Shown here in pieces: positions 1-10,372 of a stretch of 64,000 bases of DNA. Under the pieces are notes generated by a model that saw only the letters and a list, made by a program, of their open reading frames with translations, searched no databases and had not been told where the DNA came from. The position numbers were made by a program, and so were the translations under genes. Source of the stretch: Enoplolaimus lenunculus. Its lineage: Eukaryota; Nematoda; Enoplea; Enoplida; Thoracostomopsidae. Each line of letters opens with the position of its first letter. The first letter of the stretch is position 1. The stretch spans positions 1 to 64,000 of the forward strand of contig JASANG010002747.1 of assembly GCA_030248215.1 (NCBI GenBank), written 5' to 3'.

Positions 1-199
1 GGCACTTTTCATTCTAGTATATTATATATTACATATATAATACCTATATAACAGGCTATTGATTAGTAATCTGCCAATTATTCAGTTCGAGTGTTATTAT
101 TTGACTTCGCGACAGCTTCGTATGGTGGAGGGGCTGCAGGTGATAATCTATAAGGTAGAATTCAATTTAATACATATTGATGAAATAGGCACTAACAGA

Positions 200-642
200 C
201 TACTGTAGTGACCGGAATAAGTGGGTGGACTGATATTTATATGGCCTCTCCAGAGGGTATCCCCTGTTATTCGGTTACGGACTGTTATTTATTTTCATCC
301 CGCCCTTCGCCACCCTTCGGTACTGATATATCCGGTATTGCAACTATCCGTTGAATTAAACGTTGTTTGTCTTGTGTCAATAGCTTGAGCGATAATACAA
401 GGTTATACTTAGGAATGTATATTCAAGATTTAAGTACGCTTTAAAGTTTCAAACTCAAATTATTTGGTCTTGGAGTCATTTATGCGCTACAATTAGGGAA
501 AATTGACATTTATGGACTCTCATTAAAGTTTAGGGAGTCTATCCGCTTACGGACTCTTATTAGGGATACGGACTTCTATTGATAGGGACTCAAAATGGGG
601 ACCCCTCTTATTACCCCCCTCTTATTCGGGTCAATACAGTAG
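200..642. mobile_element. MITE, CTACTGTA family, copy 1
   Basis: Non-autonomous DNA element of about 440 bp. Its ends are inverted repeats of roughly 29 bp: the left end begins CTACTGTAGTGACC and the right end reads as its complement (GGTCAATACAGTAG). Copies of the same family lie at 20851-21270 and, in the opposite orientation, at 20124-20564. Between copies 1 and 2 the whole interior aligns with scattered substitutions. There is no coding capacity. It lies about 450 bp beyond the 3' end of the two-membrane-segment gene. Confidence 0.8.
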
Positions 643-988
643 AGGAGTAGTGTATTGTATCCCGATGACGCTTCATATCTTACAATGAAACACTAAACAA
701 CAACTGACGAATATCTTTACATTTACTGTTGCTCGGGTCATTTTACATCGTGGATCCCATAGGTCATGAACCCTGTACCCATGGGTCATCGTGGGTTGTT
801 GTGGATCATACAACGCGACCCACGCACTTCTCTGAGCAATACACTTCATCAGCAGAAAACGTATAACCAGAGGTTTGGCTCCGGCACAAAATTGACGTCC
901 AATTATTATTATATACTTTTGCTTCATGTCCGATTCTGGCAAAATTTTTTGAACGCAGCTCTGGTTTTTTCATCTCCGGTTGCAGCAT

Positions 989-998
989 TTTATTTATT
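989..998 (-). promoter_or_regulatory. Tandem poly(A) signals of the 2-TM gene
   Basis: On the minus strand two overlapping AATAAA hexamers lie about 95 bases after the stop codon at 1092. Position and strand fit the cleavage signal of the gene ending there. Confidence 0.5.
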
Positions 999-1091
999 AT
1001 CAAAAATACAAAGTTGTATGGCACGTTAGTCCTTTTTACCGTGGTAGAAGCTAAATATTAGCTGCTAGTCTTAATGAACACATTGAAACAC

Positions 1092-2777
1092 TTACACCGG
1101 AGGTAAGGGATAAGCTTGAGCGACTGGCGCGTTATCTCTTTCATCACGTTGTTCTTCTGAATTTGAAGCAATATTGGGCGTAGCAGGATACGGAAATGGT
1201 GGTAAGGCTTCAGCTGAAAGATTATGAACACTAGGAAATGAACCAGCAATAGGATATTCCGGAGGGGGTATAGGATAGGAAGCATTACCGGGTGGTAAAA
1301 AGTATCTATTAGGGGCGCACGAAGGTTGCCTTCGCGATGGAGGGGGTAGAACATAAGCTGAAGCTAGAACAGGTTGAGCTTGTACGATACTTCGGAGTCT
1401 CATACGTCTTGCGGCAGCCATACATGAAGCACCAATGATCATAAGTGGGATCCCGGTTGCAATAAGCGCCCAGTAAAGCGAGCTACTGCTATCAACTCCC
1501 TGAAATTTATAAATTTTATTTCAACAATTTATTTTAGTAAAGTTAATGAACAATTTAAATTGGCATGTATGTCGTGTTCAAAACACCTATTACTTTCAGT
1601 TGAAAACAGTGCAGTTCGTAACCGCCAGTTCTCTCTGCGCAATATACAGGACAGTAAACTGCTCTGCAAAAAATGGGAACTCAAATTGACTCTCTCCTAA
1701 ATAGGCTTTTCCTGACTACAAAGTTCGACTCCGCCAAAGTCAAACTGAGTCGCATTTGACTCAGGCGGAGTCGAATTTTGACTCAGTTAGTGTAGTCAGG
1801 AAAAGATTATTTCAGAGAGAGTCAATTTGACTCACCATTTTTTGCAGTGTGAATCTAATTAGAGCATGGTAAGTTAAACCGATTTTTTTAACTGTTAATG
1901 GTTGAAAATTTATGACTATTCTAGTAGTTGTTAGGTCTACCTTGACCAACATTAAGCGAGAGAAAGGCCTATGTCCAAAGGATCAACATAGTCTGTTAAC
2001 GACAAAATATTTAACCCTTTCACTCACAGAGTATACTATGAGCAAATAACTATACAATATATGAGCAATACAAACACTGTGAGTAGTGTTTAACGATTCT
2101 AACATATACGCGTAGTGCAAACTCTACATAAGACGTGAGAGCCTTCTCGGGCTCGATGGGCAAACTCCTATAGCTTAGTGGTCATCGACACAACTGCATG
2201 AAACTGAGATCGAATCTTAACTTGAAATTACATCTCATACGAAATTGAAAATATTCATGTGAACGAGGATTAAGTCACAAACCTGTCCACCAGCATATGT
2301 CGTTGCGCCTGAGATCAGAAGAATTGTGCCGACAACGAAACTGATTGATCCGATGATGGTTAGACTGCAAAATAATACTTTGTATCACATCTGCAACTAT
2401 GTTGAGGGGTCGACGCCGCGTCTACTAACACCTTCATTCTCTGCGGCAGAATTTTTTTCGACAGTATAAAAGAACTTTGCAAAATTTTCGCTGCACACAG
2501 CACTGGTTTTTAAGCACTCGATTAATAGTTCTAAGTTTTAGTCTAAGCCTAAGCTAAAACATAACTTCAAAGCTAACCTTTCAGTCTGAGCTACAACCGA
2601 AACGTCAGCATAATCCAATCATAAAATCTGGATCGAAACTAGAAAACTAAACCACAATTCTTACCAAATCCAAGTTTGTGCGTTATTTGCCTGGACATTA
2701 GGAACAGTAACTGTATCAGCGTTAACAATGGTAGTAAGGGGCGGTCCTTCGGGCAAAGGCATTCTTGAAGATCGCAT
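1092..2777 (-). CDS. Small two-pass membrane protein with proline-rich PPxY tail
   Basis: The gene is read from three exons on the minus strand: 2777-2665, 2364-2283 and 1499-1092. All junctions are GT-AG and in phase, giving 200 residues. A short N-terminus starts MRSSRMPLPEG. Two hydrophobic segments follow: about residues 38-60 (LTIIGSISFVVGTILLISGA) and 76-97 (LYWALIATGIPLMIIGAS). After a basic RRMRLRS stretch comes a roughly 100-residue tail rich in proline and tyrosine, containing PPPEY, a PPxY-type WW-domain ligand as bound by NEDD4-type ubiquitin ligases. I do not recognise a named family. The layout suggests a membrane adaptor or tetraspan-like fragment whose tail faces the cytosol. 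The start is inferred: the frame stays open upstream and a further 5' exon is possible. A short element occupies the intron between exons 2 and 3. Confidence 0.7.
1660..1849. mobile_element. Foldback MITE, CACTGCAA family, copy 1
   Basis: Nearly the whole 190 bp folds on itself: the left arm runs inward from TGCAAAAAATGGGA and the right arm is its complement, ending TTTTTTGCAGTG. The arms carry repeated GAGTCAAATTGACTC palindromes. A second copy lies at 24370-24570. It sits in the intron between exons 2 and 3 of the two-membrane-segment gene. Confidence 0.8.
2012..2277 (+). mobile_element. Short interspersed element with tRNA-like boxes, copy 1
   Basis: A dispersed repeat of about 250-265 bp. 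It contains a stretch that resembles a pol III internal promoter: an A-box-like TAGCTTAGTGGTCATCG near 2175 and a B-box-like GATCGAATCTT near 2208. The same block recurs in reverse orientation at 30266-30497. The outer ends (TTAACCCTTTCACTCA at left, and GAGAAAGGGTTAA at the right end of other copies) are roughly inverted, so it could be a tRNA-derived SINE or a MITE that captured a tRNA-like segment. Confidence 0.55.
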
Positions 2778-5263
2778 GGGTCTCTCTATGTACAATAAGG
2801 TTCGTTTCACACTTTGCTGGTATTTCTCCTTTCTGCAGTTTGCATACGTATAGTAATCAGTAATACTCTCTAAAACTTTAATCGTGTCATGTCTTCGGAC
2901 CCCGAAATTTTTTACGGGAAGCCACGTGATAAACAGTGAAAAAGCTAACAAGCGAGATGAACGGATAATCAAGTGCAATTTTACTGCTACATAAATCCGA
3001 GTGCACAATTTGGATTCTAATTACTGTTGCAGAATCATAATTTGTTTAGCCATTCGATCCGCAGGCGTATGTCATAAACGAACAAGTATTTCTTTTGTCT
3101 AGCGCAGGAGTGTGAACTGAAAATTGTGACACAGTGTACGCGAATAGTGGCAGGAAATGCAATTAACAAAACATTTACAAACTTATTGAGCTCAAAAATA
3201 ATCGCAAAAGGCTTGATATATTAAAACTAATTTTTTAACTATTTCTTGCATACAGTGTCACGCTGTACAAACTGTATACCTTGATTAACAATACACAAAG
3301 CAAACGGTGTATAATCAATACGCGTAGTTCACGGCAAATTTGCATAACTTGAGAGCCCTCTCTGGCTCGAGCGTTAACCTCCAATATTAGAGTAGTGATG
3401 GTAAACGCCTGGCAGCGGAAAGTCGCTAGTTCAACTCCAAGTTTTCGACATTGAAAATACTTTTTAGTTGAACTGACATAATTCATGCCGGAACGGGTTC
3501 AAATATATCTTTTGAATTTGAATCAGGGAGTAATTCATGGGCAGACGGAGTTTATATCCGCGTGACATTTTAATGGATACGTGTCTGCACGTTCTTAGAC
3601 GTTATGAAAACCCGGTTATGCGTTAATATAAATGCTTACAGCTTCGCGAGACTTCAATAATATAAGTTTACGCATAATAACACAAATAGCTTATCAGTAG
3701 GTTACGGGAAATAAACAAAAAAACAATGCAAAAGGCAGTCTAATTGTGATAAATGCTTTTTCGAAAATTAGGATTGCGTAAACGCTTCGTTCTAGGTAAA
3801 CTTAGATTTATCTTTTCAACTGAATATGGCATCTATTTACATGTTTAGTAATATAAAGTGTTTGTATTGGAAGAGAAATCAAATTGATTTAAATCGTTTC
3901 CGTATTGAGTATGACATGAGCAACTTTGCACAAACCGTATAAACCAAATAACGGTGAAATATTCAGTGATTTACAATTATTATGCGGATGAAAAGTATAT
4001 AATACATCGACAAGACTAGCGAGCTCTCTCCGGTTGAACTTTAAGCTCCTACAGTTGAAAAACGTCCGGGGCGTTAATTTCAATTTGAAACTGGTTTTCG
4101 GAAGAAATGGAAAATGCGATAAAAGGTCGAAACGTTTGTTTATTGATCTTACCAACTCAAGACTGTTTCACAACTTCAATTGAACATTCAATACGGCTCA
4201 TTCCAATTTTCGTTGCAGTTTGTTTTGTTGATTGAGAACTTAAACTTTTTATCTGAGAATTAATCGGCTGCTTCCACATCTTGAGCGCACCATAATTTGG
4301 GCTGTGTATATCTCTTGAACAAGTTCATATCTTAATGTTTATTCACCAGCTCCGTATGCGAGCGCAATTTCTCGCTCGCAGACACCATACGTCTTCTAAA
4401 ATCTTTCGCTAACCTGTTTTAGATTCCGTGCATTTAAAACAAAACTTCTTAGTACTTCTTAAAACTATATAATTGGTCGCCAGCTAAGTAAGAAAATATA
4501 ACAAACCGCTCGCAACCGCCCCTGGTCTGCCCAAATACGTGCTATCGTTTGAAGTCGTAACAATCGGTGTCAGAGTTTGCGTTGAACTCAACTTTGTGTG
4601 TATATGATAGTTTTACCTCACGCACAGTTGAAGTAGAGGTGATGCTAAACACGTGCGTTATGATTTTCCCATAAACATCAAAAGCGACATACCTAATCGA
4701 ATTACTTTGGCATTAGCAAGTAAATTTAGTATACGCGTCATATTTTTCTAAAATGCTTACAATGTGCTCTGTAGCTTAATAATCAAAATATTTAATATAA
4801 ATAAATGAGAAAATTAAAATAAAGTATACCAAGTAAAATATGAGTCATGTCCTGAGCACCAATTTCTCAAGGCAGTCAACAGAACCCTTCAAAACAAGCG
4901 TTGTTCTTCAGGGCAACTCAACCAATAATACAGAAGCACACCGTCAACCAATTATGCTGCAGCACAATGCTGTTTCGGTTAAAATTAAATAATCACAGTT
5001 TGTTAGTTTTTAACCAGGGTTCGCTGCCCTGAACATAAAAGTTACATGCAATGTATCTGTCTTTAAACCCGTTAAAATGTTGAACTCGTTGCTATATAAT
5101 AATTTAAACTTGAAATAGAAATCCATGTTCTGGCCGGGAATTGAAATCAGTGCTTTTGAAAGTTTTTAACATCACAGCTCGACTATGACAGTATGAATAT
5201 GTATCATCTCTAGTTCTTCTTGTATCACCCCATGGTCCCCGCAAAAGTTTAACGTTCACAAAT
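2778..5263. other. Intergenic, no gene seen
   Basis: AT-rich DNA between the two-membrane-segment gene and the GPCR, both on the minus strand. I see a degraded relative of the tRNA-boxed short repeat near 3230-3485, and perhaps another near 3890-4150. The open frames here are short and show no recognisable protein. Confidence 0.5.
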
Positions 5264-7916
5264 TTACCTCGCACGATGCCTAAACAACCGTGGAAATAAT
5301 TGTGCAAACGCGTTGCGAAATGATTCGTTCAAAAACGCATAAAATATCGGATTCCAAACGATTGACGTCATCGCCAGCCAATGAGCGCCGATTATCACTG
5401 CGTAACGATGTTTTAACACGAGCAACGGCAACGAATCGAAATCGTCCAAAATGTTGAGCAGAACACGGAAAAACCAACTCCCTGGAATTTCAAAATTATA
5501 AATAGTTACAATTAATTTGAAAAAAGTTAACCTTTCTCCGCATGAATTGACCTCAATTTAAATTTCAAATGAAGGTATTATGTTTAAGTTCCACTCGAAA
5601 AGCTTGACACTTGTGCCCGAGGGATTCGCACACCTTCACGAGATTTTTACTGAGTACACAAAATACTTCATTTGTTTTGAATTGATATAAGGTTGATTGT
5701 TATTTTTCCATTTCCTTTTTGTTATTTCTGTGTTTTCATCTTGGCTTGGGTATGCGCTAACCGGCACAGGGCCGCGGCTGAGGTTTCCGAAGCCCTCTCA
5801 GTCAGCGAGATGGTCCTTATTGTAAGATATCAACCAGGGGTGCAACAGCTTATCCAAAACCTGAGGTCATATACGCGAAGCGCATTAATTTATAGCGGAG
5901 CAGATAACGCGGGAGCAAAGCGATCAAGAAGCCAAATAAGCGATTGCGCCAAAGGCACAAAATTTTTCGCAATCGCGTAGAGGATTGATTTTGCCAGGAG
6001 CTCTCTGAAGCTCGTCCTTCATAGGACAGGTCGGCGGCGGTAAGCGAGGTACCAAACCCACGAAAGTGTTTACGTAATAAATCTTTCCAGCGCCAGCAAA
6101 AACAAATTAACCTGCCTGAAAATACTAGAACCATGGCTACAAACATAACATTTGTCTTCTGTGTTTTCTTTAACGCATCCGATTGTGATTTTGAAGCCTT
6201 GACGCCAGCTTTTCGTGCTTGCCGTATAATAAATCGTTGATTTAGCATACGAATAATACGAGAATAACAAAACAATGACGTGACCAGAGGGAACGCAAAT
6301 TGAGAAATCAGGACTAGGAGGCCGTAGGATTTCCGAAGAAAGGCGTTTGGCCAGAGTTCCAAGCAAAATTTGCCACAATATTTTGTGTTTTGAAACCGTA
6401 TACTGACTAAATCACAGTGTAATGAAGACGGAATGCAGATTAGAATTGCTGCTATCCAAATAATTAAGTTAAGACCAACAGCCGTGTGCCTAAAAATTGA
6501 TTTATACAACACTGGAGTAGCGAATAAAGACATTTTTGACGTGGGAGCGAGCGACATATCATGATGAACAAAACTCGAGAGCGAAGCGACCGAGAGAACA
6601 TAAACCTAATATTGCTAATTTTTAACACCAAATGTTAGTTTTTATAACTGTTCTTGGGTCATATTCTTGGATACATGCCTTGCATATGCCAGTTCACTCT
6701 TAACGGACGGCGTTGCGGCACATAATGCTTGAAGTTTGAGAAAATAAATATACATCCAAGACGCAAACTTAGGTTGAGCGCGAGCCTGAGCTGAACTCGG
6801 AATATCCTTGAAGTTTGATTATTTATACACACTCTTAAGAATACAAACGGGTGCAATTTATTTTTCGGTTTATGTAAATAATTGGTGTGCCTCCAATGCA
6901 ATATCGCTCCAATGGGATACGTTCCTTTTAAGAATATTTAACGGGGCAACTAGTTTGCATTTGCATGCGTAAAAAATCAGAAAATTATTGCTCAAATATG
7001 AGAATTATTTCTTGAAAGAAAAATATTCGTTTCTTATAACCGGCAATAATACTCTCTTGAATAGATCACACGTAGCATTCGTGGCACGAATTTCTGAGCT
7101 GTTTAAAATTATTACCAAATGCCACGAACCGCCTTTCTGTGGCACATTTTGTCGATGGGCAAACGAACTTTGTCCGTAAGTAACAGAACTTATTGTGCTA
7201 GCATTAGGCTCAGACACATAGCCAGAGGAGAATCAGAGACTCAGCCCCCGAGAAAAATTTTGGACCCCGACAAATGTTTCTACCTTGCTTATTAGTCGTC
7301 TAAAATCCTTGCATGCCAGGCCTAAAAATTTTTTAATAGATATTCCATCGCATACTGAACTAGCTACAAGCCAGATTAAGCTAACGTTACGCCGTAAGTG
7401 ACATTGACGCGAAATAAAATACTGTTCACGCCAGCGGCTTCAGTGCCAAACCTACTTAGGAATTGGTGCGCGATAACTTTGAACAACCAGTCGGTATCGA
7501 TCAAAAGCAATTGCCGACAACGTAAACCCACTTATGAGTACGCCAACCCCTTGAATTACAGGGATTGTCCGGCACAACGTTGCCCCAAACACCCATTCTT
7601 TATAAACAAGGGTATACGCTGAAGCAGGGAGGGAGAAGCATGCAACCCCCATGTCCGACATAGATAGGCTTCCGATGAATAAGTTTCGAGTATTTCTCAG
7701 CGTGCGAAAACGATAAATCGCGTAGATAACACAAGAGTTGCCAAAAATCCCGACGATAAATACTAAGCTAAACAGGGTAAATGTTAAAATTTGAAATAAA
7801 AGATAACTCGAAATATCAGGAGGCCGGCGGAACTGCAACAGATAGTCTTGGATTTCAACGCAAGTATTGAAGCGTCCTCTGTTTGTAGTAGCGTTTGAAT
7901 GGTTCATGTAGTCCAT
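5264..7916 (-). CDS. Neuropeptide F/Y-type G-protein-coupled receptor
   Basis: Class A (rhodopsin-like) receptor at the plasma membrane, predicted to signal through G proteins. Exons on the minus strand are 7916-7456, 6489-6116 and 5481-5264, giving 350 residues. The extracellular N-terminus has two glycosylation sequons (N5, N8). TM1 is about residues 38-62. C115 can pair with a cysteine of loop 2 (C192 or C196, in KYCGKFCLELWP, a pattern typical of NPY/NPF receptors). DRY is at 139-141 and NPIFY at 322-326 in TM7. TM6 reads VFSGSWFF...N, which aligns with the NPY-receptor pattern FxxxWLPxN but has F where proline is usual. Keeping that alignment needs a GC donor for intron 2 (CAG|gcaggt). 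A GT donor after 6074 also keeps frame but adds 14 residues in TM6. The C-terminus after TM7 is short. The ligand cannot be assigned. Confidence 0.85.
6925..7045. repeat. Dispersed repeat, also at 41.4 kb
   Basis: This stretch of GPCR intron 1 matches 41395-41530 over about 120 bp. Shared blocks include AAAAATCAGAAAATTA and TATTTCTTGAAA, with both copies preceded by a TTTAAGAATAT...AACGG block. No inverted ends are clear and the class is unknown. Confidence 0.45.
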
Positions 7917-9964
7917 TAATAAATTATCTTTACTATACCTTGGTATTTAAATTATTTAAATCTAAAAGTCTAAAAAATAAACCATGTGACTAGAAATTGA
8001 AGCGCGTAGTTCAAGCCAGAAAAGTTAAACTACATCTGAATTTTTGAAACTTTCTATTTTCTGAGTATAGGACAATATGTGGATGGCAAAACAAAGTTCC
8101 CAAGTTGACATACCATTTTTCTTAAAGACAGCATTATTGCGAATTACCATCTTTAATGGAAAAATTTTCAATTACAATCTGTAAACATGATAATTGAACA
8201 TTTTCTTATAACTGAGAGATAAGGGTAAACACCTCCCACTCCAGTCTACGGTGTTTGCATCGTAGATTAGATTGACACTGCATTCCGTGAAACAGAAAAT
8301 ATTTTACGATGTTCGAATCTTAGTTTGACTTTGGATTTCGCATAAAATAGAAAATATATTTGTGAGAAAGGGTTAATGCAAAAATTTTAAATTTCCATCT
8401 TAATAGAAATACTTTAAATTACCAATTATAATGACAAATTTCCAAGTACAGCACAAGTTAGCCTTTCACGTTTTGTTGATATTAAGTCTGCGTATACGCA
8501 TAGTAATAGTTTACGCAACGCATCGTTCATCATTTCACTTGTATACACTTAATCGCTGGAGTTGCTCACAGCTAACTGTACATGAAAAAGAATTACCAAT
8601 GAAATCTATAGAACTGCGCTATGTTGACAAATAATTTTGGCGACGATAAAAACATGTAAAATTCAGCAAAGATTCGTAATCAGTTTTTGTTTATCTCGGT
8701 TACTTAGCTATCAAAAGAATTTCGATTCAAGATTTTAATTAAAACAATACACACGTCAACAAAATAACAACCTGTTCACGCAACCGGTAAACGTATTTTC
8801 ACAATATTGTACACAGGGGGCAGTGTGCTCGATGCTCTCGAGTGTAGTCAGCACCCTTTCACCCCAGATTGGCAGCAAGACTAGTATGCCTAACAGTTTT
8901 TATAGCGTTTCTGCCGTTGTACTAGAGCTCTGCCCTCATATTGCAGTAAAATACTAAAAGTTATTAAGCTAGCTTATTATGGACATATCTCAGCTCAAAA
9001 GCATATATGTTTCCGTTCACGAAAGGATTGTTTAGATTTTAAATGAATGTAAATTAATTTTTGCAATATTCAACACTAAAACGTATGTATACTGAATTTG
9101 ATTTGAACTATACTTAAATATAGCAGTTTGTTACATTTCAAAGTATCATGCTTTGTTAGATATAGAGCACCCATACCAGTCGGCAATGTGTTTTCAAACA
9201 CACAAATTATAACATTTACGAATAAGTGTAATAACGGGGAACTGTTTACTAGATTCTTTAAGCCTAAACTTTAGCGTAAAGAATAAGTTTAGAAATAAGC
9301 CAAAGCGGCGGGATAACGAACCGACTAAAGCCTATTACGTCTATTGCTTTGCTGTGTAGTTGAAAACCGAGACATCCTGAAAGTATCACGGGAGAAAAAA
9401 GTTTTGACTGAATTTGTTTGTTCAATTTGGAAATTTTCACAAACTCATCATGTTGACAATTCTTGTTCTTCATAAATTAAAAATTGCAAGACTTTGTGTT
9501 GCACTAAACGGTAATTTGCTCGACTTTCAAGAACTAAACATTACCCATGTCTAATATATTTCAGTAATTGTTTGGTTTATAAATTGGACTGGTTTCAGAC
9601 CCCGTAGACCCTTATTTTGGCTAAGCACCTTAAATCGGCGGCAGTGTGGTATGTTTCAATATAAGTTATAAATAGTGTTCGGTAAATATGATACTTGTCA
9701 ACGCGACAAACAACTGTAGCCGTCACTGTATACACGCTCACCATTAATTCTTTCTAGCAGGAATATTTTCAGTTTCGTCTGAGATCCAAACTTAAACTGA
9801 GACTTAAAGTAGAAATTATCTTATCGGAAGCTTTCACTTTCACTGTCGAGTATAACAGCAGCTTGCGAAGAATATGTACCGCATACACAAGTATTATTAA
9901 CATCAAACACTGCAAATTGCGCATTATTTCACGTTATAAAGTTTGTTGCTGAGTTCCTCGCAGC
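7917..9964. other. Intergenic, no gene seen
   Basis: AT-rich sequence upstream of the receptor gene. A partial copy of the tRNA-boxed short element is likely at about 8225-8376, ending TTTGTGAGAAAGGGTTAA. Nothing else is recognised; the receptor promoter should lie in the first part of this stretch. Confidence 0.45.
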
Positions 9965-10372
9965 CAGGGTGTAACCGAATATCCGTTTCCGTTTCCGGTA
10001 AAAATCAGTGTCCGTTTCCGTTTCCGTTAATATAAAAACACCGAAAATTCTGTCATTTTTGTACTCAAAATTAGTTCAATATTACACGTTAACCGCAGTT
10101 TTTCATTACAAATATGTTGAATTTGTTGGATATGAAATAAAAATTACGAAATTCATCCAAAATCTTATAAACTCCGATGCATCTGCTATTGTTTCTTTAA
10201 AGTTTTAGAAAGCCGGTGAACATTTGCTTGCCTCAGTTTTGTTGGCAGAAAACAAAGCATCTTTGAAACTGTAACACTTCAATATCCGCTTTCCGTTTCC
10301 GTTTTTGTTATTTTGATCGCAATCCGTTTCTGTGTCTGTTTCCGTTGTTTTTTACTATCCGTTTACACTCAG
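9965..10372. mobile_element. Non-autonomous hAT-type element
   Basis: A 408-bp element. The left end reads CAGGGTGTAACCGAATATCC and the right end, on the other strand, reads CTGAGTGTAAACGGATAG. Subterminal arrays of CCGTTTCC face inward from both ends. The flanks are CTCGCAGC and CTTGTAGC, an 8-bp target duplication with two differences, as expected for the hAT superfamily. A partial relative occurs near 57600-57660. Confidence 0.7.

Noticed and set aside
2160-2230. Functional tRNA gene
   Set aside because: A- and B-box-like motifs are present, but no cloverleaf with an acceptor stem can be formed and the block is repeated elsewhere as a mobile element.
5280-5477. Open frame MVFPCSAQHFGRF in GPCR exon 3
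   Set aside because: It is the frame reached only if the GT donor at 6111 is used. It removes TM7, so the frame with NPIFY was kept.
6490-6557. Upstream extension of GPCR exon 2 with its own ATG
   Set aside because: The sequence before 6489 ends in a TTTTAG acceptor, and the join to exon 1 restores the expected TM3-TM4 region. The extension is intron.
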